NCBI GenBank assembly: GCA_016938095.1
Contig: JAFGVG010000162.1
Location: 1-9,103 of the forward strand
Direction of reading: 5' to 3'
Source of the DNA: Bacteroidales bacterium
GTDB lineage: Bacteria > Bacteroidota > Bacteroidia > Bacteroidales > UBA10428
Length of the DNA: 9,103 bases
Both the position numbers and the translations under genes were made by a program. Below the pieces are notes generated by a model, which saw only the letters and a list, made by a program, of their open reading frames with translations, was not told the origin of the DNA and did not search any database. Positions 1-5,521 of the stretch are shown piece after piece; position 1 is the stretch's first letter; each line of letters opens with the position of its first letter.

Positions 1-1004
1 CGTGCATCGTCGTTGATATAGCCAGCCGGTATATCAAAATCGGGTACTACGGCGCACTGCGTATACCTGTCGAACCCGGGTTCTGAAACGTCGCCGCCAA
101 TGCTTACCGTATAACCCTTTCTTACAACATCCTTAAGGGTTGCCATAAAAACGTCGAGCGGAACATTGCAATAATCGCTGCTGTGCCACCAGTTATCGGG
201 AACCTTGTATTCCACCATTTCATAAAACGGTTCCTGCGAATAGGATAATATATCGGTATAATCATCGGGGTTTACTTTTAATACTTCTGTCAGGTATTGC
301 ACAGGGGTGATTTTTTTACCGTTCACGGTAATTTCGGCAGGTGGCTGACCCATGTAATGATCCATAATGGAACGAATGGTAGCCAGCGCAGCTTCTTCGT
401 TCCAGGAGGAATTGGCTTTGAGTGATTCAAGATACTTTTTCATTTCACCCACCATGGCTTCATGATTATGATACTTGCGGCCATGAAGCAAACCGGTATA
501 AACATCCGCCGGAACAGCACCATAGGTCTTCCATATACGGGTGTTGGCATTGGCTTCAGAGCCTTCATCGAAATTCGAATTGCCCCTTTCCTGGATATAC
601 CTGTGTGCTTTTTCAACATACTCCCAGTACACTGTATACATTTCCGACAGTTTTACCTTGGTTTTATGCATGCGGTAAACCTCGGTTTCGAGAAACGAAG
701 TGGTTGAAAAACACCAGCAGGTACCCGTATTGCCTTGGGAAATGGGAGGGTTATGCCATTGTGCATTGGTGTAAAGATCAACCTTATTGGGTAACTGGAC
801 AGCAGCTAAATCAACCGTGAAAACTTTGCGAGGTTCAACCGTTTCCTTTCGCTGGGCAACCTCGCGGTCGTCGCGCAATATGGAATGCTGGTAGAAACCA
901 GGCTTTACTTCCTTGAAAACAGCTTTGTCCTTGTTCTGTGCAAAAGCACCGGTAAATGCAACTGACCCTAGAACCACCAAAATGAAAATGTTGTTGTTTT
1001 TCAT
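1..1004 (-). CDS. Secreted C1B (bleomycin hydrolase/PepC-like) cysteine peptidase, 3' end outside window
   Basis: The minus strand is open without a stop from an ATG at 1004-1002 to the window edge, giving 334 complete codons. Residues 1-22 look like a signal peptide (Lys-Asn start, hydrophobic core, AFA before Q23), so the protein is probably exported to the periplasm or surface. Residues 90-100 read QGNTGTCWCFS, the papain-fold active-site motif, with Q90 as oxyanion-hole Gln and C96 as nucleophile. The following LSEMYTVYWEYVEKAHRYI and the FDEGSEANANTRIWKTYGAVP region match the bleomycin hydrolase/aminopeptidase C family (Peptidase_C1_2) rather than classical papain. The family's catalytic His and Asn lie near the C terminus and would be beyond position 1, so catalytic completeness cannot be judged. 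Intracellular PepC enzymes lack a signal peptide; exported versions are, from memory, common in Bacteroidota. It is divergent from manA. Substrate is unknown; aminopeptidase or endopeptidase activity is inferred. Confidence 0.9.
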   Translation of the reverse strand, partial: MKNNNIFILVVLGSVAFTGAFAQNKDKAVFKEVKPGFYQHSILRDDREVAQRKETVEPRKVFTVDLAAVQLPNKVDLYTNAQWHNPPISQGNTGTCWCFSTTSFLETEVYRMHKTKVKLSEMYTVYWEYVEKAHRYIQERGNSNFDEGSEANANTRIWKTYGAVPADVYTGLLHGRKYHNHEAMVGEMKKYLESLKANSSWNEEAALATIRSIMDHYMGQPPAEITVNGKKITPVQYLTEVLKVNPDDYTDILSYSQEPFYEMVEYKVPDNWWHSSDYCNVPLDVFMATLKDVVRKGYTVSIGGDVSEPGFDRYTQCAVVPDFDIPAGYINDDA

Positions 1005-1037
1005 ATCTATTAATTTACTGTTAAATCATTGATCCGC

Positions 1038-1122
1038 GATAGCTATCCTTTGCCGTCCCTGCCATAACGGGTGCCGGTAGTTTTTAACCGTCCGGTGTTT
1101 GATTATGGCAAGAATAGCTATT
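1038..1122. promoter_or_regulatory. Pair of ATAGCTAT palindromes in the divergent peptidase/manA control region
   Basis: The 186-base gap between the divergent starts holds two perfect 10-base palindromes with the same 8-base core: GATAGCTATC at 1038-1047 and AATAGCTATT at 1113-1122. Their centres are exactly 75 bases apart, close to seven helical turns. The second overlaps the predicted manA -7 box (1119-1126) and, on the other strand, a near-match TATTCTTG (1116 down to 1109) that could serve the peptidase gene. This is what an operator pair for a dimeric repressor would look like, but no regulator gene is in the window and chance is not excluded. Confidence 0.35.
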
Positions 1123-1126
1123 TTTG
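1098..1126 (+). promoter_or_regulatory. Candidate manA-engB promoter (Bacteroidota type)
   Basis: TATTTTTG at 1119-1126 fits the Bacteroidota -7 consensus TAnnTTTG. TTTG at 1098-1101 could be the -33 element, with a 17-base spacer that is a little shorter than the usual 19-21. The start point would be near 1133, giving a leader of about 58 bases to the manA ATG. No clear Shine-Dalgarno sequence precedes the ATG, as is normal in this phylum. Confidence 0.45.
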
Positions 1127-1190
1127 TAAATTGATGAAAAATTACAAACAAAACTGATAATACCAAAGAACTTAAAACATAAATCGGCAT

Positions 1191-2219
1191 ATGAATCAAT
1201 TATATCCCCTGAAATTTCAACCCCGGATCATGGACAAAATATGGGGCGGAACCCGGCTAAAGACCGTGTTGAACAAAAAAACAAAAACCGATAAGGCTGG
1301 TGAAAGCTGGGAAATAAGCAGCATTCCGGGCAATGTTTCAAAAGTCAGCAATGGTTTTTTGGCGGGCAACACCCTCGAGGAAATTATTGAAGTATATATG
1401 GGCGATCTGGTGGGCGATGGCGTTTTCGAAAAATTCGGGACACTTTTTCCGCTGCTGATAAAATTTATCGATGCCAATGACGCCCTTTCGGTACAGGTAC
1501 ATCCCAAGGATGAACTGGCACTGGAACAATTTGGTTCATACGGAAAAACAGAAATGTGGTATGTGCTGGAAGCCAGGGAAGATGCAGAAATCATCGTTGG
1601 TTTTAACCAGGAAATGAATGCCGCTAAGTACCAGGAACACCTTGGCAACAAAACACTGATGGATATCCTTAACAAGGAAAAGACACGCCCCGGAGATGTG
1701 TTCTTTCTTCCGGCAGGCCGGGTTCATGCCATAGGTGCAGGCATACTTCTTGCCGAAATACAGCAGACTTCCGATGCCACATTGAGGATTTACGATTTCG
1801 ACCGGCTCGACGATAAGGGAAAGCCCAGAGAACTGCATACCGAAAAAGCCCTTGCAGCCATTGATTTTAAAAATCCTGACCGCTTTAAATCGAACTATAC
1901 CCTTGTTCCCAATCAACCCAATCAGCTGGCCAAATGCGATTACTTTACCGTAAACTGCCTCGACCTGTCAAAGGCTGTGACACGCGATTATATCTGGCTC
2001 GATTCGTTTGTGGTTTACATGTGTCTTCAGGGTGATTTTATCATACGTTATAACAATAACTCCGAAGAAAAAGTAAGCACAGGCGAAACAGTTTTGTTAC
2101 CGGCTGAAATCAGGCAGGTTGAACTGGTAACCGAACGGCAGACCAAAATACTGGAGGTATATATTGAAGGGCTTGGACAGACCGATGATACCAAAACCTT
2201 ACTTGATCGATTGTTCTGA
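1191..2219 (+). CDS. manA: Mannose-6-phosphate isomerase, class I (short bacterial type)
   Basis: This cytoplasmic zinc enzyme interconverts mannose 6-phosphate and fructose 6-phosphate, linking glycolysis to GDP-mannose and surface polysaccharide synthesis or to mannose catabolism. The 342-residue protein is a cupin-fold PMI of the size seen in B. subtilis ManA-like enzymes. Visible metal ligands are Q102 and H104 (VQVHPKDE), E121 (GKTEMWYV) and H179 (GRVHAIGAG). The conserved active-site arginine is R199 in QTSDATLRIYDFDR. The N-terminal LKFQPRIMDKIWGGTRL is also typical of the class. The chosen ATG begins directly before this conserved N terminus, and the upstream promoter fits it. The TGA stop shares its A with the engB ATG (TGATG), so the two genes are probably translated together. 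Nothing is truncated or missing. Confidence 0.96.
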   Translation: MNQLYPLKFQPRIMDKIWGGTRLKTVLNKKTKTDKAGESWEISSIPGNVSKVSNGFLAGNTLEEIIEVYMGDLVGDGVFEKFGTLFPLLIKFIDANDALSVQVHPKDELALEQFGSYGKTEMWYVLEAREDAEIIVGFNQEMNAAKYQEHLGNKTLMDILNKEKTRPGDVFFLPAGRVHAIGAGILLAEIQQTSDATLRIYDFDRLDDKGKPRELHTEKALAAIDFKNPDRFKSNYTLVPNQPNQLAKCDYFTVNCLDLSKAVTRDYIWLDSFVVYMCLQGDFIIRYNNNSEEKVSTGETVLLPAEIRQVELVTERQTKILEVYIEGLGQTDDTKTLLDRLF

Positions 2220-2827
2220 TGGAAATCAAACAGATAGCGTTCATCAAAAGCAGTCCCGACCTGAAAACATGTCCCCCGGAGGGACCTCCGGAATATGTAT
2301 TTGCCGGAAGATCCAATGTGGGTAAGTCGTCGCTGCTAAACCTGCTGGCCGGTAAAAAAAATCTTGCCAAAACTTCTTCAACTCCGGGTAAAACAAAACT
2401 CATCAACCATTACCTGGTTGACGAAACGTGGTACCTGGTTGACTTGCCGGGCTATGGTTTTGCGCGAACGGGTAAACAGGCACGCAACGATTTTATGTTA
2501 TCGGGCTGGGAGTTCATTCGTAAACGTAAGACCCTGTCCTGCCTGTTTATCCTCATCGACTGCCGGCATCATCCGCTGGAAAGTGACCTGGCCTTCATCA
2601 ATATTGCCGGCGAAAACCAGGTACCTCTCGCCCTGATCTTTACCAAATCCGACAAAATATCGGGTGTTGCCCTGGAACGTAACCTGACCAAATACCGGAA
2701 TACCTTGCTACAAACCTGGGAAGAGCTGCCTCCTTTTTTTGCCACATCATCACTCCGGCAAACCGGAAGGGAAGAAATCCTTCACTTTATTGGCGAAAGT
2801 AACCGGAATTTCCTGAACAATCTGTAG
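2219..2827 (+). CDS. engB: Ribosome biogenesis GTP-binding protein EngB/YsxC/YihA
   Basis: A 202-residue TRAFAC-class GTPase of the EngB family, a cytoplasmic factor needed for assembly of the large ribosomal subunit. GTPase motifs appear in order: G1 GRSNVGKS (30-37), G2 region STPGKT (54-59), G3 DLPGYG (75-80), G4 TKSD (142-145) and G5 TSS (176-178). The asparagine before VGKS and the DLPGYGFA stretch are typical of EngB rather than Era or EngA. Length is normal (about 195-210). The ATG at 2219-2221 overlaps the manA stop by one base, implying translational coupling. Pairing a sugar isomerase with a ribosome assembly factor probably reflects convenience of expression rather than a shared pathway. 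Confidence 0.96.
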   Translation: MEIKQIAFIKSSPDLKTCPPEGPPEYVFAGRSNVGKSSLLNLLAGKKNLAKTSSTPGKTKLINHYLVDETWYLVDLPGYGFARTGKQARNDFMLSGWEFIRKRKTLSCLFILIDCRHHPLESDLAFINIAGENQVPLALIFTKSDKISGVALERNLTKYRNTLLQTWEELPPFFATSSLRQTGREEILHFIGESNRNFLNNL

Positions 2828-2904
2828 TATAGCAATTTTAGCAATGTTCAAAACTGATTCATTAAAATATACCGCCCCGTAGGATATTATGAGGGGATAT
2901 TTTT

Positions 2905-2912
2905 TACATTTG
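2905..2912 (+). promoter_or_regulatory. Candidate prs -7 promoter element
   Basis: TACATTTG matches TAnnTTTG exactly and lies 32 bases before the prs ATG, in a 117-base gap after engB. No good TTTG -33 element is present at the expected distance, so this rests on the -7 box alone. It suggests that prs starts a new transcription unit. Confidence 0.5.
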
Positions 2913-2944
2913 CAACACTTCAAAAAACCAGAAATGCTGCCGCG

Positions 2945-3883
2945 ATGAAAATTAAGGCTCCTATTAAGTTCTTCTCGGGCCGTGCCTCTCATTACCTTGC
3001 CGAGAAGATTACCAAAAGTTACGGAACCGAGTTGGGAAAAACCGCCGTGCTGGAATTCAGCGATGGTGAATTTCAACCCTATTTCGAAGAGTCTGTCCGG
3101 GGATGTATTGTTTTCATTGTACAGTCTACCTTCCCACCGTCGGATAACCTCATGGAACTGCTGCTGCTTATTGATGCAGCCAAACGGGCTTCGGCCTACC
3201 AGGTAGTAGCCGTTATGCCTTACCTGGGACTGGCACGTCAGGACAGAAAAGACAGGCCAAGGTGCAGCATTGGTGCTAAACTGGTTGCTGACCTGCTCAC
3301 CGCTGCAGGAGCCGACAGGGTGATGACCATGGATTTGCATGCCGACCAGATACAGGGTTTCTTTAATGTCCCCGTTGACCACCTCTACGGATCAACCATC
3401 TTTGTCCCTTACATAAAAAGCCTGAACCTTGAGAACCTGGTTATTGCAGCCCCCGACATGGGTGGAACCAAAAGAGCCAATGCCTATTCACGTTTTCTGA
3501 ACTGCGAAATGGTCATTTGTTACAAGGTAAGAAAAAGGGCAAATGTAGTTGAGGAAATCAGGGTAATTGGCGATATACAGGATAAAAACATTGTTATTGT
3601 CGACGACATGATTGACACTGCCGGAACCGTATGCCTGGCTTCCAAACTGATGATGGAAGAAGGTGCACGCAGCGTGCGGGTGGTTTGTTCGCATCCGGTG
3701 CTTTCGGGACCAGCCTATGAGCGGATCGAGAAATCGGACATTACTGAAGTGGTGGTAACCGATACCATACCACTCCGCGGACATTCCGATAAGATAAAGG
3801 TGCTGACCATTGCCGACCTGTTTGCCGATGTCATCCACAAGGTGTACAAGTACAAGTCGATTACCAAAAATTTCATTGTCTGA
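2945..3883 (+). CDS. prs: Ribose-phosphate pyrophosphokinase (PRPP synthetase)
   Basis: This cytoplasmic enzyme transfers pyrophosphate from ATP to ribose 5-phosphate to give PRPP, the precursor of purines, pyrimidines, NAD, histidine and tryptophan. The 312-residue length is standard. Visible motifs are FSDGEF (38-43), the ATP-binding ARQDRKDRPR region (97-106), DLHADQIQGFF (130-140) with the metal-binding His132, the D171 region, KVRKRANVVEE with the catalytic-loop K194/R196-type basic residues, and the PRPP-binding loop VDDMIDTAGT (219-228). The start is the only ATG that gives the usual N terminus (IKFFSGRASHYLAEKI). It is followed by a repeat-rich region that probably ends transcription, then rplY and pth, the prs-ctc-pth order known from Firmicutes. 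Confidence 0.97.
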   Translation: MKIKAPIKFFSGRASHYLAEKITKSYGTELGKTAVLEFSDGEFQPYFEESVRGCIVFIVQSTFPPSDNLMELLLLIDAAKRASAYQVVAVMPYLGLARQDRKDRPRCSIGAKLVADLLTAAGADRVMTMDLHADQIQGFFNVPVDHLYGSTIFVPYIKSLNLENLVIAAPDMGGTKRANAYSRFLNCEMVICYKVRKRANVVEEIRVIGDIQDKNIVIVDDMIDTAGTVCLASKLMMEEGARSVRVVCSHPVLSGPAYERIEKSDITEVVVTDTIPLRGHSDKIKVLTIADLFADVIHKVYKYKSITKNFIV

Positions 3884-3887
3884 AAAG

Positions 3888-3987
3888 GCCATTAGCCATT
3901 AGCTGTTAGCCATTAGCCGTTTGCCCGCCGTAGCTTTAGCGAAGGAGGGTTAGCCAACAGCCAATGGCCAACAGCCAACAGCTTTTT
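3888..3987. repeat. Period-7 tandem arrays flanking a GC-rich hairpin core
   Basis: The left array has five 7-base units in register: GCCATTA (3888), GCCATTA (3895), GCTGTTA (3902), GCCATTA (3909) and GCCGTTT (3916). A core at 3923-3950 forms an imperfect hairpin (3924-3934 with 3939-3949, loop TTTA). The right array has GCCAACA (3953), GCCAATG (3960), GCCAACA (3967), GCCAACA (3974) and GCTTTTT (3981). The arrays are near-complements: 3902-3921 pairs with 3956-3975 at 17 of 20 positions. The whole begins four bases after the prs stop codon. I recall the core type (CCGCCGTAGC-TTTA-GCGAAGGAGG) as a frequent intergenic sequence in Bacteroidota, but could not search for it here. It does not encode a protein. 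Confidence 0.85.
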
Positions 3988-3988
3988 T
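3901..3988 (+). terminator. Candidate prs terminator made from the repeat element
   Basis: In a slightly different register, AGCTGTT (3901-3907) pairs exactly with AACAGCT (3977-3983), and this stem runs directly into six Ts (3983-3988). A large hairpin followed by a T-run just after the prs stop is consistent with intrinsic termination. The stem is long and has large inner loops, unlike a compact classical terminator, so the function is inferred. Confidence 0.4.
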
Positions 3989-3990
3989 AT

Positions 3991-4025
3991 ATTGCCAATT
4001 GCTAATTGTTAATTATTAATTATCT
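3991..4025. repeat. AT-rich degenerate period-7 array upstream of rplY
   Basis: Five consecutive 7-base units: ATTGCCA (3991), ATTGCTA (3998), ATTGTTA (4005), ATTATTA (4012) and ATTATCT (4019). Each differs from its neighbour at one or two positions. The array lies between the T-run of the preceding element and the predicted rplY -7 box, whose first five bases fall within the last unit. Confidence 0.75.
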
Positions 4026-4028
4026 TTG
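4021..4028 (+). promoter_or_regulatory. Candidate rplY-pth -7 promoter element
   Basis: TATCTTTG followed by CG is an exact match to TAnnTTTG. TTG triplets at 3992-3994 and 4006-4008 are 26 and 12 bases upstream, neither at the preferred 19-21. Transcription would begin near 4035, leaving a leader of about 190 bases before rplY. Confidence 0.55.
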
Positions 4029-4039
4029 CGCTCCTTTTT

Positions 4040-4065
4040 ACCACTGTTTTGTATTAAACAATGGT
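4040..4065 (+). other. Small hairpin at the predicted 5' end of the rplY leader
   Basis: ACCACTGTTT (4040-4049) pairs with AAACAATGGT (4056-4065) at nine of ten positions around a six-base loop. It starts within a few bases of the predicted transcript start. It might stabilise the transcript or act as a leader control element, but only the pairing is seen. Confidence 0.4.
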
Positions 4066-4087
4066 GTAATGGGGAAACAAGATTATT

Positions 4088-4174
4088 TGTTGATTTATTG
4101 ATTTTTTGATTTGATGACCTTTCAAACGGCAGGTGGTTTTGTAATCAACCAATCGACAAATCAACCAATCAACA
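4088..4174. repeat. Period-8 inverted tandem arrays forming a long hairpin in the rplY leader
   Basis: The left array has three 8-base units, TTGATTTA (4090), TTGATTTT (4098) and TTGATTTG (4106). The right array has four units of the opposite sense: AATCAACC (4143), AATCGACA (4151), AATCAACC (4159) and AATCAACA (4167). Arms 4088-4113 and 4149-4174 pair at about 22 of 26 positions, one of them G-T. The 35-base middle has a short inner stem, ACCT (4117-4120) with AGGT (4131-4134). The element lies between the predicted promoter and the rplY start, so it would be transcribed. Confidence 0.8.
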
Positions 4175-4227
4175 GATGATACTGTTTCCAAGTAGCACGT
4201 ATTAATATTGTTTAATTTTTTTTACGC

Positions 4228-4869
4228 ATGAAAAAATTTGAATTAAAAGTTGCCCGGCGGAAAATCACCGGAAAAAAAGACGCCAAATCGCTGCGCAGGC
4301 AAAAGCAAGTACCCTGTGTTTTGTATGGAGGTAAAGAAAACATCCATTTCCATACAGCAGAACGCGACTTTAAGGATCTTATTTACACGCCCCACGTTTA
4401 CGTAGTGGACCTCGACATCGAAGGCAGCAAGCACTTGGCCATCTTAAAGGAGATTCAGTTTCATCCGGTGACCGATGGTATTAACCACATCGACTTCTAC
4501 GAAGTTTATGCAGACAAAGCTGTTGTCATTGACCTTCCGGTTGAAATCACAGGTAATTCCGTGGGTGTCAGGGCCGGCGGTAAACTCAAACAGCGTAAAA
4601 GATACGTAAAGGTAAAAGGCCAGATTGAAAAACTTCCCGATTCTCTTGTCATTGATATCTCGGACCTTGATATCGGACAGTCGGTTTTGGCCGGCGACCT
4701 GAAATACGAAGGAGTTGAAGTACTCGACTCACCGCGTACCCTTGTTGTGGGTATTATTTCGGCCCGGGCTGCTGCCAAAGGCATGGGTGAAACTGCTGAA
4801 GCTGCCGCGCCAGCTGCTGAAGGGGCTGCTGCTCCTGCCGCTGCTCCCGCTGCAGAAGCCAAAAAGTAA
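4228..4869 (+). CDS. rplY: 50S ribosomal protein L25/general stress protein Ctc (long form)
   Basis: A 5S rRNA-binding protein of the large subunit. The 213-residue product is the two-domain TL5/Ctc form: an N-terminal L25 beta-barrel (about 1-92, including RRQKQVPCVLYG and the KEIQFHPVTDGINHIDFYEV stretch) and a C-terminal TL5 domain (about 95-180, ending PRTLVVGI). Residues 180-213 are an Ala/Pro/Glu low-complexity tail ending in AEAKK, as is common in L25/Ctc of this type. The ATG at 4228 gives the expected FELKVARRKITGKKDAK start and is preceded by an AT-rich stretch. The pth start follows 15 bases after its stop. A leader of about 190 bases with two hairpins leaves room for post-transcriptional control. 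Confidence 0.96.
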   Translation: MKKFELKVARRKITGKKDAKSLRRQKQVPCVLYGGKENIHFHTAERDFKDLIYTPHVYVVDLDIEGSKHLAILKEIQFHPVTDGINHIDFYEVYADKAVVIDLPVEITGNSVGVRAGGKLKQRKRYVKVKGQIEKLPDSLVIDISDLDIGQSVLAGDLKYEGVEVLDSPRTLVVGIISARAAAKGMGETAEAAAPAAEGAAAPAAAPAAEAKK

Positions 4870-4884
4870 TAATTCACCATTATT

Positions 4885-5448
4885 TTGAAGTACCTGGTAA
4901 CAGGTCTGGGTAACGTGGGTGATGAATACCACAACACCCGGCACAATATAGGATTTGCGATACTGGATGCTTTAGCCAAAGCATCCGGTATTGTTTTTAG
5001 TGACCGGCGGTATGGCTTTATCACCGAATACCGTTTTAAAAGTCGAACTTTTGTCCTTCTTAAACCCAATACTTACGTTAACCTTAGCGGAAAAGCTGTT
5101 AACTACTGGCTTCAGAAAGAATCTGTGCCAATCGAAAATCTTCTCGTACTTGCAGATGATCTTTCGCTCCCTTTCGGTACCGTCCGTCTGAGGTCAAAGG
5201 GAGGCGACGGCGGACACAACGGACTTACCAGCATAATCGAAACCTTGGGACACCAGCAATTTGCCCGTTTGAGGTTTGGCATAGGCGGCGATTTTCCGTA
5301 TGGCACCCAGGTAGATTATGTGCTGGGCAAATGGACTCCCGAGGAAACAATGGCACTACCCGAAAAGCTGATCCTGTGTCATGAAATAATCAGGAGTTTT
5401 GGCACCCAGGGTATCGAACGCACCATGAATACCTTTAACCGAAAGTGA
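4885..5448 (+). CDS. pth: Peptidyl-tRNA hydrolase (TTG start)
   Basis: Cleaves peptidyl-tRNA released from stalled ribosomes, recycling tRNA in the cytoplasm. Length is 187 residues, normal for Pth. The family signature is complete: N10 in GLGNVG, catalytic H20 in NTRHNIG, KPNTYVNLSG (60-69) with N66, D92 in the DDLSLPFG loop, and the GGDGGHNGL loop (106-114) with N112. No ATG is available: the frame has a stop at 4870-4872 and only ATT (4879, 4882) and TTG (4885) precede the conserved KYLVTGLGN. TTG gives the usual family N terminus, so it is the likely start. It lies 15 bases after rplY and is probably cotranscribed with it. Confidence 0.95.
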   Translation: MKYLVTGLGNVGDEYHNTRHNIGFAILDALAKASGIVFSDRRYGFITEYRFKSRTFVLLKPNTYVNLSGKAVNYWLQKESVPIENLLVLADDLSLPFGTVRLRSKGGDGGHNGLTSIIETLGHQQFARLRFGIGGDFPYGTQVDYVLGKWTPEETMALPEKLILCHEIIRSFGTQGIERTMNTFNRK

Positions 5449-5458
5449 TCGTTAATGT

Positions 5459-5491
5459 TTTGTTAAATAAGCAAATACCCCAATATTTTTC
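5459..5491 (+). promoter_or_regulatory. Weak candidate promoter for the two-component operon
   Basis: TTTG (5459-5462) is followed after 21 bases by TATTTTTC (5484-5491), a one-mismatch version of TAnnTTTG. The spacing suits the Bacteroidota consensus. It lies in the 73-base gap after pth; read-through from rplY-pth is an alternative. Confidence 0.3.
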
Positions 5492-5521
5492 GTAATTTCG
5501 CCATCATCGCTGAAAAAGGGT

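Noticed and set aside
422..820. Plus-strand frame of 132 codons at the left end
   Set aside because: It is antisense to the C1B peptidase, whose minus-strand frame is open for 1004 bases with signal peptide and active-site motif.
2830..2845. Direct repeat TAGCAAT ... TAGCAAT after engB
   Set aside because: A single short AT-rich repeat with no further copies or pairing; not distinguishable from chance.
2750..3382. Open minus-strand frame of 210 codons opposite engB and prs
   Set aside because: It lies antisense to two unmistakable genes with complete motifs, and its predicted protein resembles nothing and has no supporting start signals.
4061..4069. Tiny ATG-GTG-TAA frame in the rplY leader as an upstream peptide
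   Set aside because: Two codons with no ribosome site, inside a hairpin arm; chance is the simplest explanation.
3888..4174. CRISPR array
   Set aside because: Units are only 7-8 bases and contiguous with no spacers; no cas genes nearby.
4506..5069. Open minus-strand frame of 187 codons opposite rplY and pth
   Set aside because: Antisense to well-supported genes; its Ala-rich stretch is simply the complement of the rplY tail.
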